Part shown: one piece after another, positions 6,945-16,519 of the stretch
How positions within the stretch are numbered: position 1 is the first letter of the stretch
How the letters are laid out: each line of letters starts with the position of its first letter
Assembly (NCBI GenBank): GCA_017448795.1
Contig: JAFSKV010000065.1
Location: 1 to 54,253, forward strand
Direction of reading: 5' to 3'
DNA: 54,253 bases
Source: Synergistaceae bacterium
Lineage (GTDB): Bacteria; Synergistota; Synergistia; Synergistales; Aminobacteriaceae
The notes under the pieces: generated by a model
The model's database searches: none
Seen by the model: the letters and a program-made list of their open reading frames with translations, nothing else
Told to the model about the DNA's origin: nothing
Translations under genes and position numbers: made by a program

Positions 6945-8967
6945 AAACGGAAAAAGTATACTGCTCGCCCTGTCACCAAGACAGCAGGAAGCAGTACAGT
7001 ACATTGACGGGCCTTTGCTTGTTCTCGCAGGTGCAGGGAGCGGAAAGACCCGTGTTTTGACGCGCAAAATAGCATGGCTCACAGCCGAAAGAATAGCAGA
7101 CCCCCGCAGTATCATGGCCGTAACGTTCACCAACAAGGCCGCCGGAGAAATGAAGTCCCGAATCAATTCCCTAGTCCCAAACTCAGCAGGAATCTCAGCC
7201 GGGACATTCCACGCTTACGGACTCAGATTTCTTTTCCGTCATCCTGAGCAATGCCGGGAATTTGCCGGGCTTAAGCCTGATTTCTCGGTCTTGGACAGGA
7301 ACGACAGCAGGGTACTCGTTCAGGAAATCATGAGGGAGATGAAGTTCCCGGAGAAAGAGTCTTCCCCCGCGTCAATGCTTGAGCTTATATCACGCGACTA
7401 TATGACGTGGACACCAATCCCCCATGAGACGACGCTTGATGATGAGAACGTGTACAAGCTGGCAAAAGAATACCGCAGGCGGCTGCGTGAGCTTAACGCG
7501 GCGGATTTTGACGACCTCATGATACTTCCCCTTGAGATTTTCAGGCAGGACATAGACACTCGCAGGCGCGAACAGTCCCGGATAAGCTGGCTTCTTGTCG
7601 ACGAATACCAGGACGTGAACAAGCCTCAGTACCTGCTGATACGCTACCTTGCCGGGCCGAATTGCACAGTGAATGTTGTGGGAGACCCTGACCAGTCAAT
7701 ATACGGCTGGAGGGGCGCGGAGATAGGAATGATACTTCATTTCACGGACGATTTTGACGGCGCGAAAACTATAGTCCTCGATGAAAATTACAGGTCAACA
7801 GGAAACATCCTCACGGCTTCCAACGCGTTAATCCGCAACAACAAGGCTCGCCTCAAGAAGAACCTTCACACAGCGAAATCATCAGGCGAAAAGGTTTACA
7901 CGCTGATGTCCCAGTCAGATTTTCAGGAAGCAGACTTTCTCGTGAGCGAAATCGAGCGTCTTGTGTCTGTCTACAACTACAGCTACAGCGATATAGCCAT
8001 TCTATACCGTCAGAACGCACTAAGCCGGGTCTACGAAAACAAGTTCCTTGAGAACGATATACCCTACAGGATAATCCGGGGGCTGTCGTTCTATGAGCGC
8101 ATGGAAGTCCGTGATGTCCTCTCAGTCCTCAGAACAGCAATGAACCCCTTTGACAGGTCAGCCTTTGACAGGGCGGCAGGCTTCGCGGTGAAGGGAATGG
8201 GTGCCAAACGCCGCGAAAACTGGTACGAGTGGCTCGCATCACAGCCTGAAGATGTCCAGAATGACCCGGTCAAAATCTGGAGCATAACAGCCGGGGGAGC
8301 ATGGCCGGTGAAGGGTCAGTTGGGCGAAAACATGAGGGCTTTTGCGTCCCACATGTGCGCGATTCTGGGAATGGCCGACGACGGAATCAAGCCCGCAATC
8401 GATTACGTTCTTGCTGACATGGGATATGAGGCTTACATCAAAGGCTATGACCCTGAGACTTACCGGGACAGGCTCGAAAACGTCAGGGAGCTGAAATCTG
8501 TTGTTCCTGACGGGAATCTGTCTGAGACACTCGCAGAAGCCGCGCTGTTCACTGACGCTGACACTGACGGAAATTCGGAGGACGCTGTAGGACTGCTGAC
8601 ACTTCACGCCTCTAAGGGGCTGGAATTTCCCGTAGTCTTCATTGTGGGAATGGAGGAGGATATTTTCCCTCACTCACGCGCTAAGGACAATGATGAAGAG
8701 CTGGAAGAAGAACGCAGGCTATGCTACGTGGGAATGACGCGGGCGGAAGAAAGACTCTACCTTACGGCGGCAAGGTCAAGGAGGCTTTACGGCACTGTGA
8801 AGGAAAACGAGCTTTCACGCTTCCTGTTTGAGATCCCTGACGGCTGCAAGAAGACAGATGACAGGGGAAAACGCCCGGACTTCCGGGACAGGCCCAGGAC
8901 ATTCTACAGGGACAGGGGACGAGGCTATGACAGTTACGGCGGTTACAGGGGAAATAGGCTCTGGTAA
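6937..8967 (+). CDS. pcrA: UvrD/PcrA-family superfamily 1 DNA helicase
   Basis: This 676-residue SF1A helicase has all the main motifs: LSPRQQEAV (Q motif), GAGSGKT (Walker A, near residue 32), LVDEYQDVN (Walker B), GDPDQSIYGWRGA (III), ILYRQNALSR (IV), LLTLHASKGLEFP (V) and CYVGMTRAEERLYL (VI). It unwinds DNA 3' to 5' in repair and in clearing recombination or replication blocks. It is somewhat shorter than the usual 720 or so residues. The C-terminal tail is rich in Arg, Gly, Tyr and Asp. It overlaps the hypA-like gene by eight bases and coaE by 41. Confidence 0.92.
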   Translation: MTENGKSILLALSPRQQEAVQYIDGPLLVLAGAGSGKTRVLTRKIAWLTAERIADPRSIMAVTFTNKAAGEMKSRINSLVPNSAGISAGTFHAYGLRFLFRHPEQCREFAGLKPDFSVLDRNDSRVLVQEIMREMKFPEKESSPASMLELISRDYMTWTPIPHETTLDDENVYKLAKEYRRRLRELNAADFDDLMILPLEIFRQDIDTRRREQSRISWLLVDEYQDVNKPQYLLIRYLAGPNCTVNVVGDPDQSIYGWRGAEIGMILHFTDDFDGAKTIVLDENYRSTGNILTASNALIRNNKARLKKNLHTAKSSGEKVYTLMSQSDFQEADFLVSEIERLVSVYNYSYSDIAILYRQNALSRVYENKFLENDIPYRIIRGLSFYERMEVRDVLSVLRTAMNPFDRSAFDRAAGFAVKGMGAKRRENWYEWLASQPEDVQNDPVKIWSITAGGAWPVKGQLGENMRAFASHMCAILGMADDGIKPAIDYVLADMGYEAYIKGYDPETYRDRLENVRELKSVVPDGNLSETLAEAALFTDADTDGNSEDAVGLLTLHASKGLEFPVVFIVGMEEDIFPHSRAKDNDEELEEERRLCYVGMTRAEERLYLTAARSRRLYGTVKENELSRFLFEIPDGCKKTDDRGKRPDFRDRPRTFYRDRGRGYDSYGGYRGNRLW

Positions 8968-9499
8968 GTCCACAGTCTCGGCTGTATTAGCCCGGCTCAT
9001 GGAGTGCAGGCTTGTTGACGCTGACAAAGTCGCCGCTGAAATCTGGACGCGCCCGGACGTTAAGGAAGCCGCTGTATCACGCTGGGGCAACGGCATTCTT
9101 GATGCTGACGGAAATATCATCAAGGCTGAGATTTCCCGGCGTATTTTTGCGGACGATGACAGTTACAGGTTCTGCGACTCTCTCATTCACCCGCTAGTCA
9201 TGGATGAGATTCACGGGCTGGCGGGTGATTCTGACATTGTCGCGGAGATTCCTCTTCTGCCGGAAGCCGGGCGGCCTTCATGGGCTGACCGGGCTGTGTA
9301 CGTCATGGCCGGGTTCAGCGTGAGGGCTGAGAGATGCCGGGCTAGGGGCTGGGATGACGACGAGCTTTTACGGCGTGAGAAGTTCCTGCTTCCTGAGAGT
9401 GAGCGGATTGCGGTGTGCGATTATGTCATACGGAACGAAGGCAGCCTCGCGGATTTGGAGGGGCAGGCCGTGAAATTCTTACAGGAGAATGATAGATGA
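8927..9499 (+). CDS. coaE: Dephospho-CoA kinase
   Basis: This 190-residue P-loop kinase performs the last step of coenzyme A synthesis. The P-loop GEIGSGKST lies at residues 7-15, followed by RLVDADKVA (substrate Asp), SLIHPLVMDEI and VAEIPLLPEAG, all in the order seen in CoaE. The ATG at 8927 is chosen because GGGGACGAGG precedes it and the P-loop then falls at the normal distance. This places the start 41 bases inside the helicase gene. Its stop overlaps pepF by four bases. Confidence 0.87.
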   Translation: MTVTAVTGEIGSGKSTVSAVLARLMECRLVDADKVAAEIWTRPDVKEAAVSRWGNGILDADGNIIKAEISRRIFADDDSYRFCDSLIHPLVMDEIHGLAGDSDIVAEIPLLPEAGRPSWADRAVYVMAGFSVRAERCRARGWDDDELLRREKFLLPESERIAVCDYVIRNEGSLADLEGQAVKFLQENDR

Positions 9500-11292
9500 C
9501 CAAAACAAACGAAGTACCAGAAAGAAAAGATATTCCCGAAAATTTCAGGTGGAACCTTGAGGCAATATATCCCACGTTTGACGACTGGCAGAAGGCTTTT
9601 TACGATGTATCAGCCAAGATTGACCGTCTCAGGAGCTACGAGGGAAGACTCGGCGAAGGCTCGTCAACACTGCTGGCCTTCATCAAGGATGACGAGGCAT
9701 TGACGCTTGAGCTTGAGAAGCTGTACGTTTTCGCCAACATGAAATCTCACGAGGACCTGCGCGAGTCAAAGCCTATGGAGCTTGCCGGGCTTGCAGAGTC
9801 CCTCATGGTGAAATACGCGGCGGCCGCGGCATTCTTTGAGCCGGAAATTCTCGCCCTCCCTCATGACTACATCAACGACTGCATCAAGAATGAGCATGAG
9901 CTGACACGCTACGAGTTCTTTTTCCGCAAGCTCCTCCGCGAACGTGAACACATCCTCCCGCATGAACAGGAAGTGCTGCTCGCTAAGGCCGGAGAAATGC
10001 GCTCAGTCCCGGAAAATGCCTTCACCCTCCTCACAGATGCTGACATGAAATTTCCCGACATAACGGACGAGGACGGCAATGTGTCAGAGCTGACCGAGGA
10101 ACGCTGGTACAGGTTCAGCAGGAGCCGGGACAGGAGAGTCAGACATGACGCTTTCATGGGGATATACGGGACGTACGCGAAATTCAGGAACTCAATCGCG
10201 GCCATGTACGCAGGCTCGGTGAAGGGCGATGTCTTCTACTCACAGGCCCGGAAATACTCAAGCTCCCTAGATATGGCGTTGTTCTCTGAGAACGTCCCGG
10301 AAGATGTCTACGATCATGTTGTAGGCACAGCCCGCGAATTTTCCCCGCTAATGCACAGGCTTGTTGCTCTCAGAAAGAAAGTCTCAGGCCTGGACGATTT
10401 CCGCTTCTACGACATAAGCGCGCCGATGACACAGGAGCCGGAAACAAGAATAGATTTCCCGGACGCTGTGGAGCTGGCCGTGAAGGCATTAGCCCCGCTA
10501 GGTGATGAGTATCTTGCTGACTTCAAGGACGGAATAGCCTCACGCTGGATTGACATCTACGAGAACAAGGGCAAACGCAAGGGCGCGTACTCATGGGGAG
10601 CATACGGGACTCATCCCTATGTGTTGCTCAACTATGACGGGACACTTCACGATGTCTTCACGCTGGTTCACGAGATGGGACACAGTATGCACAGCTACTA
10701 TTCACGCAGGACACAGCCCCAAGTCTACGCTGACTACACGATACTGCTTGCAGAAGTCGCGTCAACCACAAACGAAGCCCTCCTCCTCGAATACCTGCTG
10801 AAGAACTCGCCCAGTCCCGAAAACCGCAAGTGGCTTCTCAGCTACTACTATGACATGGTGCGGACGACATTCTTCCGCCAGGCCATGTTCGCGGATTTCG
10901 AGCGCGAGACACATTCATACGCCGAGTCCGGGGGAGTGCTGACACCCGATTACCTGTCGGAACTGTGGCAGAAGCTCAACGCGGAGTATTACGGCCCGGA
11001 CTTGGTGATTGACCCGGAGCTTTGCGCGGAATGGGCGAGAATCCCGCACTTCTACACGGCCTTCTACGTCTACAAGTACGTTACAGGCTTCACAGCGGCG
11101 AATGCTTTTGCGTCATCAATACTTGCTCACGAGGACAAGGCGGCTGAACGTTACCTGAGATTCCTCAAGAGCGGCGGGAGTGATTACAGCCTGAACATCT
11201 TGCGCAGGGCAGGGGTTGACCTTACGAGCAGTGAGCCGTTCGGGCGGACTATGAAATTCTTTGAGGAGAGGCTGGACGCATGGGAAATGTGA
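9496..11292 (+). CDS. pepF: Oligoendopeptidase F
   Basis: This 598-residue M3B-family zinc metallopeptidase has the catalytic motif VHEMGHSMHSYYS, with HEMGH near residue 391, and the downstream third-ligand region LAEVASTTNEALLLEYLL. Length is typical of PepF (about 600). It cleaves short peptides in the cytoplasm, which fits an amino-acid-fermenting organism. The start codon overlaps the coaE stop as ATGA, and its 3' end overlaps the next gene by 13 bases. Confidence 0.95.
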   Translation: MTKTNEVPERKDIPENFRWNLEAIYPTFDDWQKAFYDVSAKIDRLRSYEGRLGEGSSTLLAFIKDDEALTLELEKLYVFANMKSHEDLRESKPMELAGLAESLMVKYAAAAAFFEPEILALPHDYINDCIKNEHELTRYEFFFRKLLREREHILPHEQEVLLAKAGEMRSVPENAFTLLTDADMKFPDITDEDGNVSELTEERWYRFSRSRDRRVRHDAFMGIYGTYAKFRNSIAAMYAGSVKGDVFYSQARKYSSSLDMALFSENVPEDVYDHVVGTAREFSPLMHRLVALRKKVSGLDDFRFYDISAPMTQEPETRIDFPDAVELAVKALAPLGDEYLADFKDGIASRWIDIYENKGKRKGAYSWGAYGTHPYVLLNYDGTLHDVFTLVHEMGHSMHSYYSRRTQPQVYADYTILLAEVASTTNEALLLEYLLKNSPSPENRKWLLSYYYDMVRTTFFRQAMFADFERETHSYAESGGVLTPDYLSELWQKLNAEYYGPDLVIDPELCAEWARIPHFYTAFYVYKYVTGFTAANAFASSILAHEDKAAERYLRFLKSGGSDYSLNILRRAGVDLTSSEPFGRTMKFFEERLDAWEM

Positions 11293-12110
11293 GGCTGATT
11301 GCGTTTGACCTTGACGGGACTCTGTTCAACGACAAGAAGGAAGTTACGCCTGAGACGTTCAGGACTCTTGAGCGGGCAGCGGAAATGGGGATTGAGATTG
11401 TCCCGGCTACCGGGCGTTTCTGGGACGCTATACCCGACAACGTGAAGGCACTGGATTTCGTGCGTTACGCTCTGACGCTGAACGGGGCGGCAATATTCGA
11501 CGTGAAGGAACGCAGGACGATAGCAGAGTTCCCGATTCCTGCAATGAGGGCTGAGACATTGTGCCGTGTGTTCGGGGATTTGGGCGTTGTGTATGACTTC
11601 GTGGCTGACGGGAAGGGCTACATGAGGCGCGACAACTACGAGAGGCTCGCGGAAGTAATGATAGGCGAGTGGCAGGTGAAAATCGTGCGTGACATGCGCT
11701 CGCCTGTTGATGATGTCTACGATACTTTGAGCCGTGTCAGCGGTGTTCAGAAAATGCAGATATACACTAAGGACGCGGAACTCCGTGCGAATCTCATGAA
11801 GTCCCTTCCTCATGTGTTCCCCCGCCTGCTGTTCACGTCGTCAGTCCCCAACAACATCGAGATCAACGACACCCGCGCCAACAAGGGGGACGGCCTGAGA
11901 TTCCTTGCCGGTCATCTTGGAGTGGCGATGGGTGATACGCTGGCTTTCGGTGACGGGCTGAATGATATTGCTATGATTGAGGCGGCCGGGATTGGTGTCG
12001 CTATGGGGAATGCCGCTGACGAAGTGAAGAATGCCGCTGACTATGTTACCGTCGACAATAATAATAACGGTGTTGCTGAAGGGATAAAGAGATTTTGCTT
12101 CGGTCAGTAA
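11280..12110 (+). CDS. Cof-type HAD-superfamily phosphatase
   Basis: This 276-residue protein belongs to the Cof/YidA branch of HAD hydrolases (C2 cap). Motif I is FDLDGTLFND near residue 10, motif II lies in PATGRFW, motif III uses the Lys of NKGDGLRFL, and motif IV is FGDGLNDIAMIEAAG. Such enzymes dephosphorylate sugar phosphates or flavin precursors, and the substrate cannot be predicted. It overlaps the end of pepF by 13 bases and the following lspA-like gene by 16. Confidence 0.9.
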   Translation: MGNVRLIAFDLDGTLFNDKKEVTPETFRTLERAAEMGIEIVPATGRFWDAIPDNVKALDFVRYALTLNGAAIFDVKERRTIAEFPIPAMRAETLCRVFGDLGVVYDFVADGKGYMRRDNYERLAEVMIGEWQVKIVRDMRSPVDDVYDTLSRVSGVQKMQIYTKDAELRANLMKSLPHVFPRLLFTSSVPNNIEINDTRANKGDGLRFLAGHLGVAMGDTLAFGDGLNDIAMIEAAGIGVAMGNAADEVKNAADYVTVDNNNNGVAEGIKRFCFGQ

Positions 12111-12478
12111 CAATAATAGCCTTGTGCGTGGATATTGAGCATATAGGGCGGCTGTGGCTGTCTGACCCTAACGCCCTTGTGTTCAATTACGGAATGGCAT
12201 TCAGCATCCTTCAGGACATGCCGGGCCTGAGCACTGCGCTGTCGCTGCTCGCGTGCGTGATGATCGGGCTTGTGTTTGTCTTCGGGGAGCTGAACGGGGG
12301 CGAGCGACTGGGCTTCTCCATAATGCTTGGGGGTGCTGTGTCGAACTGCGCGGAGAAACTGATACTGGGTTACGTGATTGACTGGATACACCTTCCGTTC
12401 ATACCGCTGACGATTAATATTGCTGATATTGAGGTGTCATTAGGGGCGTTGATTGCGTTCGTGAATTTCTGGAGGTGA
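12095..12478 (+). CDS. lspA: Divergent, short signal peptidase II-like protein
   Basis: The protein is 127 residues, against about 160 for normal LspA, with about four membrane segments. NYGMAFSIL (residues 31-39) matches the NxGxAF box. GGAVSNCAEKLILGYVIDWI matches the GGALGNxxDRxxxGxVVD box, and NIADIEVSLGA the NxAD box. LspA removes lipoprotein signal peptides with two Asp residues. The second is kept (NIAD), but the first, in GNxxDR, is Glu here (SNCAEK). The N-terminal part is compressed. The TTG start at 12095 is uncertain. It may be a diverged LspA or an inactive relative. Confidence 0.65.
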   Translation: MLRSVTIIALCVDIEHIGRLWLSDPNALVFNYGMAFSILQDMPGLSTALSLLACVMIGLVFVFGELNGGERLGFSIMLGGAVSNCAEKLILGYVIDWIHLPFIPLTINIADIEVSLGALIAFVNFWR

Positions 12479-12515
12479 GAGACTCCCCCGCGATTCCTCA
12501 CAAGAGAGCCTCAAT

Positions 12516-12917
12516 CTACTTCATCAAGTCCGCAATCGTTATCCCGTCAAAGAACCCCTGAATCATCCCTCCGAGTTTCTTCCACATGGGAAGAGTCCGG
12601 CATTCCCCCGCACGAGGGCACGTGTTAGGCTCGCACGACACACACGCAACAGGCGCAAGCTCCTCATTCATGGCCGCAAGAACATCACTCACCCGGCAAT
12701 CCTCCGGCCTGACACTGATACGGTAGCCGCCGCCGACTCCGTGCTGTGCCTCAACTAACTTCCCCCGCGACAGCAAGGCCATGAGCCGCTCTGCGTACTT
12801 CTTTGAGACTTCCTGACGCTCCGAAAGCTCCTGAGTAGTGATATATCCCCCGCTGTCATTCTCCGCAAGGTCAACAAGAAACCTCAGCGCATACCTTCCG
12901 CGTGTCGAAATCAGCAT
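12516..12917 (-). CDS. Rrf2-family transcriptional regulator
   Basis: This 133-residue protein has the Rrf2/IscR winged helix (STRGRYALRFLVDLAEN, SERQEVSKKYAERLMALL, GVGGGYRISV). Around residues 92-108 is a cysteine cluster, CVSCEPNTCPRAGEC, like the iron-sulfur ligands of IscR or NsrR. It lies directly after metY on the same strand with no gap. It may therefore sense iron-sulfur or sulfur status and control metY, as the Rrf2 protein CymR controls cysteine genes in Bacillus. That role is inferred. Confidence 0.88.
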   Translation of the reverse strand: MLISTRGRYALRFLVDLAENDSGGYITTQELSERQEVSKKYAERLMALLSRGKLVEAQHGVGGGYRISVRPEDCRVSDVLAAMNEELAPVACVSCEPNTCPRAGECRTLPMWKKLGGMIQGFFDGITIADLMK

Positions 12918-14210
12918 TTACCCCTTCACTGCCTCGAATCCGTGCTGTAGGTCAGCAAGAATATCATCAATATGTTCCGTGCCGACTGAAAGACGAATCG
13001 TTGTCGGACGAATCCCGCATGACAGCAATTCTTCTTCACTCAGCTGTGAGTGTGTCGTTGATGCCGGGTGAATGACGAGCGATTTCACGTCAGCAACATT
13101 CGCCAGCAGCGAGAACAATTCCAGGCTCTCAGTGAACTTCTTGGCGGTCTCAGCAGTCCCCTTTATGTCGAACGTGAATATTGACCCCGCGCCGTTGGGA
13201 TAATACTTGGCGTAAAGCCCGGCCTGTTTCCCTGTCTCAAGCGACGGATGATTGACCCGCTCAACCTGCGGATGACCCTTCAGGAATGAGACGACCTTAA
13301 GCGCGTTCTCAACATGGCGCTCAACCCTAAGCGACAAAGTTTCGAGCCCCTGCAGCAGCAAGAACGAGTTGAACGGGGACTGACACGCCCCAAGGTCCCG
13401 CATGAGCGTGGTGCGCAGCTTGATGATGTACGCGAGCTTCCCCGCGGCTTCCGTGAACTTCACGCCGTGATATGACGGATTGGGCTGTGAGAGTCCGGGG
13501 AACTTGTCATTCTGAGACCAGTCGAAATTTCCGCCGTCAACCACAACTCCCCCCATGACCGTGCCATGTCCGCCGATGAATTTCGTTGCCGAATGTACCA
13601 CAATGTCCGCCCCGTACTCAATCGGCCTGCACAGGTAGGGCGTGGCAAATGTGTTGTCGATTACGAGGGGGATACCGTGTTCGTGGGCTACTTTTGCGAC
13701 TGCCTCAATGTCGACAACGTCAGAATTTGGGTTGCCGAGCGTCTCAGCGTAAAGCAGTTTCGTGCTGGGCTTGACGGCCTTGGCGAAATTCTCCGGGTCT
13801 GACGGGTCAACGAATGTAGTCGTGATTCCCTGCTCCGGGAGGGTGTTGGCGAAAAGATTGAACGTACCGCCGTAAAGGTTGGTTGACGAGACCACATGAC
13901 TCCCGGCTGTTGCTATGTTCTGGACGGCGTAAGCTATTGCCGATGATCCTGACGACGTGGCCAGCGCGCCCGCTCCCGACTCCAACGCCGCAATTCTCTT
14001 CTCGAACACATCATTTGTCGGGTTCATGAGGCGTGTATAGATGTTGCCGGGGGTTGTGAGGGCGAATCTTCCTGCCGCTGTTGCCGAGTCCTTGAAGACG
14101 TATGACGTTGTCGCGTAAATCGGCACTGCCCTTGCGTCTGTGGTGGGGTCGGCTGTTTCCTGGCCTGCGTGAAGCTGGATTGTCTCGAACTTGTACTTGC
14201 TGTTAGTCAT
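12918..14210 (-). CDS. metY: O-acetylhomoserine sulfhydrylase
   Basis: This 430-residue PLP enzyme of the Cys/Met metabolism family has TIQLHAGQE near the start, [35 protein letters not shown] and the PLP lysine in [15 protein letters not shown] near residue 210. It makes homocysteine from O-acetylhomoserine and sulfide. The ATG at 14210 has AAGGA upstream and gives the normal N-terminus. The frame stays open upstream to an ATG at 14315 with its own GAAGG, so a 35-residue longer form is possible. It is followed without a gap by an Rrf2 regulator. Confidence 0.93.
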   Translation of the reverse strand: MTNSKYKFETIQLHAGQETADPTTDARAVPIYATTSYVFKDSATAAGRFALTTPGNIYTRLMNPTNDVFEKRIAALESGAGALATSSGSSAIAYAVQNIATAGSHVVSSTNLYGGTFNLFANTLPEQGITTTFVDPSDPENFAKAVKPSTKLLYAETLGNPNSDVVDIEAVAKVAHEHGIPLVIDNTFATPYLCRPIEYGADIVVHSATKFIGGHGTVMGGVVVDGGNFDWSQNDKFPGLSQPNPSYHGVKFTEAAGKLAYIIKLRTTLMRDLGACQSPFNSFLLLQGLETLSLRVERHVENALKVVSFLKGHPQVERVNHPSLETGKQAGLYAKYYPNGAGSIFTFDIKGTAETAKKFTESLELFSLLANVADVKSLVIHPASTTHSQLSEEELLSCGIRPTTIRLSVGTEHIDDILADLQHGFEAVKG

Positions 14211-14350
14211 TGCGCTTGTGTCCTTTCTTGTGATGTTTGCCGGGGGGATGTCAGGTGATGAAGCCGCGCTGTTCCTCCGTGAAAATATCCGCTCAAGAAG
14301 TCTGCCTATGCTCATTAGCACACCTTCTCAGTATGAAATCAGTTGCGGAA

Positions 14351-14378
14351 ATTCTACACGCTTAACTCACAAAGTCAA
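14351..14378 (-). promoter_or_regulatory. metY promoter candidate
   Basis: On the minus strand TTGACT (14373-14378) and TAGAAT (14351-14356) are 16 bases apart. Transcription would start near 14344, giving a leader of about 130 bases before the metY ATG at 14210. Confidence 0.55.
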
Positions 14379-14517
14379 GCCTCACAAATTGCCGGGACAT
14401 TGGCGGGGTCTGCGGAATATTCGTGATGACGTTCCTGCGTGCTGCTGGCCGTGCGGTGATACATGGCGGTTATTTCTTGATTATATGCAGTAATAATCAT
14501 CAATGTAAGCGTTATAA

Positions 14518-14546
14518 TTGACAAAATTTCTGCTTAAGACTAATAT
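14518..14546 (+). promoter_or_regulatory. Promoter of the ATP-grasp operon
   Basis: A perfect -35, TTGACA (14518-14523), is followed after 17 bases by TAATAT (14541-14546). The start point would be near 14553, about 25 bases before the GTG start at 14579 and just ahead of the GGGGAGG ribosome site. A TATAAT at 14513 overlaps the -35 and lacks its own -35. Confidence 0.65.
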
Positions 14547-14578
14547 TCGTCCCAAAAATTGCAGGGGAGGTTTTCGCG

Positions 14579-15904
14579 GTGAAGGTAACAGAAGAAGAGC
14601 TTTGCCGGCATTCTGACAGCGTGAACGAACAATTAGCTCGTTACGGGGTCAAGTTCGGCATCTACAGGAACGGGGAATTTCACGAGCAGTTGTTCCCATT
14701 TGACGTGATACCAAGAGTGATAGGGAGCGGGGAATTTGTGTACCTTGAGCGCGGACTTAAGCAGAGAGTCGCGGCACTTAATGCGTTTCTGAGGGACATA
14801 TATTCTGACAGGAAGATTATTGCTAACGGGGTAATCCCTGAAGAGTTCGTGTTCTCAGGAAGCGGCTACCTTGCGCAGTGTGATGGTGTCTCGCCGCCGG
14901 GAGGAGTCTATTCCCACATATCAGGCATTGACCTTGTGCAGGGCAAAAACGGAAGCTGGTACGTCCTCGAAGACAACCTGCGCATTCCGTCGGGAGCCTC
15001 ATACCCCATGGTAGCCCGCGAGCTGTGTATGAGGAGCATCCCGTCAGCATTCTCCGACAATCTCACGGAGGACAACAGGAATTACCCGGAGCTTCTGCGC
15101 AAGATGATGGACTACGTGAACACTGGCGGGCATTCCGTCATACTCACGCCGGGACGCTTCAATGCCGCATACTTCGAGCATTCGTATTTTGCCGAAAGGA
15201 CGGGGGCAAGGCTCGTAACGTGCGAGGATTTGACGGTCGAGAATGACAGGCTGTATTTCATCGATTACTCAGGCAAGAAGGAGCAGGTCGGCGCGGTCTA
15301 CCGCAGAATCTCGGACGAATATATTGACCCGGTCAGCTTCAACAGGGAGTCGCTCATCGGAGTCCCGCACATTTTCGACATCTACAGGAAGGGCAATGTC
15401 GCTCTCATCAACGCCCCAGGCAACGGCGCGGCTGACGACAAGGGGATATATTACTTCGTCCCGCGGATGGTGAAGTACTATCTCGGTGAAGAAGCTATCT
15501 TGCAGAACGCCCCGACATACCTGCCGTATTACGAGGAAGATATGAAGTATGTACTCGCGAAATTCGACAGCCTCGTGATTAAGGATGTTGCTGAAGCCGG
15601 GGGGTATGGTGTTGTTTTCGGAAGCAAGCTGTCAGCAAAAGAGAAGGCTGACTTCATGGCCATGCTTAAGGCCGAACCCAGGAGATTCATCGCGCAGGAA
15701 GTGATAGACTTCCGGGACATTGACATTTACGAGGGCGGAATTAGAGTCCCAAGAAAAGCAGACCTGCGGGCGTTCGTGCTGACGGGTGATGAGCCTGTTG
15801 TGTGGAAGAGCGGGCTGACCAGATTTTCCCGCAACCCCGACTCCTTCATCGTGAACTCATCACAGGGCGGGGGCTTCAAGGATACGTGGGTCATGAAAGA
15901 CTGA
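14579..15904 (+). CDS. Circularly permuted ATP-grasp protein (DUF404/DUF407 type)
   Basis: This 441-residue protein matches the circularly permuted ATP-grasp family. Visible motifs include SGYLAQCDGVSPPGGVYSHI, the nucleotide-binding YVLEDNLRIPSGASYP, VDVLTP-like VILTPGRFNAAYFEHSY, VGAVYRRISDEYIDP, VALINAPGNGAADDKGIYYFVP, and VIKDVAEAGGYGV. These proteins are thought to be amide or peptide ligases. It is the first gene of a three-gene set with an alpha-E protein and a transglutaminase-like protein, a neighbourhood found in many bacteria and proposed to make a peptide tag or small peptide. The GTG start follows GGGGAGG. Confidence 0.85.
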   Translation: MKVTEEELCRHSDSVNEQLARYGVKFGIYRNGEFHEQLFPFDVIPRVIGSGEFVYLERGLKQRVAALNAFLRDIYSDRKIIANGVIPEEFVFSGSGYLAQCDGVSPPGGVYSHISGIDLVQGKNGSWYVLEDNLRIPSGASYPMVARELCMRSIPSAFSDNLTEDNRNYPELLRKMMDYVNTGGHSVILTPGRFNAAYFEHSYFAERTGARLVTCEDLTVENDRLYFIDYSGKKEQVGAVYRRISDEYIDPVSFNRESLIGVPHIFDIYRKGNVALINAPGNGAADDKGIYYFVPRMVKYYLGEEAILQNAPTYLPYYEEDMKYVLAKFDSLVIKDVAEAGGYGVVFGSKLSAKEKADFMAMLKAEPRRFIAQEVIDFRDIDIYEGGIRVPRKADLRAFVLTGDEPVVWKSGLTRFSRNPDSFIVNSSQGGGFKDTWVMKD

Positions 15905-15917
15905 AGGAGGGCTATTG

Positions 15918-16517
15918 ATGTCGATATTGTCATGCGGTAACAGCGGGCGTTTGTTCTGGCTTGGGCGGTACACTGAGCGGGTATTCACTGGAATCCGGGC
16001 ATTGCCGGGACATTCCGGGATGTGGACTGAGGCAGAAGCGGAAAAATGTTTTGACGGCAGCAATCCCGAATCCCTGTATTGCAGCCTCATGTATGCTTAC
16101 GACAACGCAATAGTCCTGCGGGACGAAATAGGCAGCGACACATTCAGCTACATTCAGATGGCGGTCTACGAGATGAACTCGGCGAAGAAATCCCACGCTC
16201 CGATGCTCAACCTCCAGAAGGTCAGCGACAACATAGCGGCTTTCTGGGGCATGGCCGATGACGCAATCAGTGATGAGAACGTCAGGGGGATAATCAAGCT
16301 CGGCAAGAGGATTGAGCGTGTTGACCTTTACGCGAGGGGGAATGCAGGCAATGACGAGATACGCCGGGAAGTTACGCGCCTCACGTACAGAATCGAGAAG
16401 ACCGGGCTTCATTATGACCCCGAAAATTTGTCCGCCCTGAATGAGCTTGCGGAAAATGAGACCATAGACCGCCCCGAAATGATACGAAAGGTTGAGAGCC
16501 TCGTTTATTTTCCCTGA
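15918..16517 (+). CDS. Alpha-E domain protein (DUF403)
   Basis: This 199-residue, mostly helical protein begins with LSCGNSGRLFWLGRYTERV, the start expected of the alpha-E family, in which the RxxWxGRYxERxE-type motif is conserved. Its partner genes on both sides are the ATP-grasp and transglutaminase-like genes with which alpha-E proteins always occur. Biochemical function is unknown. The ATG at 15918 is preferred because GAAGGAGGG lies just upstream. It is shorter than many homologues (about 300 residues). Confidence 0.82.
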   Translation: MSILSCGNSGRLFWLGRYTERVFTGIRALPGHSGMWTEAEAEKCFDGSNPESLYCSLMYAYDNAIVLRDEIGSDTFSYIQMAVYEMNSAKKSHAPMLNLQKVSDNIAAFWGMADDAISDENVRGIIKLGKRIERVDLYARGNAGNDEIRREVTRLTYRIEKTGLHYDPENLSALNELAENETIDRPEMIRKVESLVYFP

Positions 16518-16519
16518 TT

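Noticed and set aside
12479-12515. Bidirectional terminator between the lspA-like and Rrf2 genes
   Set aside because: Only a five-base GTGAG/CTCAC pairing is visible, without T runs on either side.
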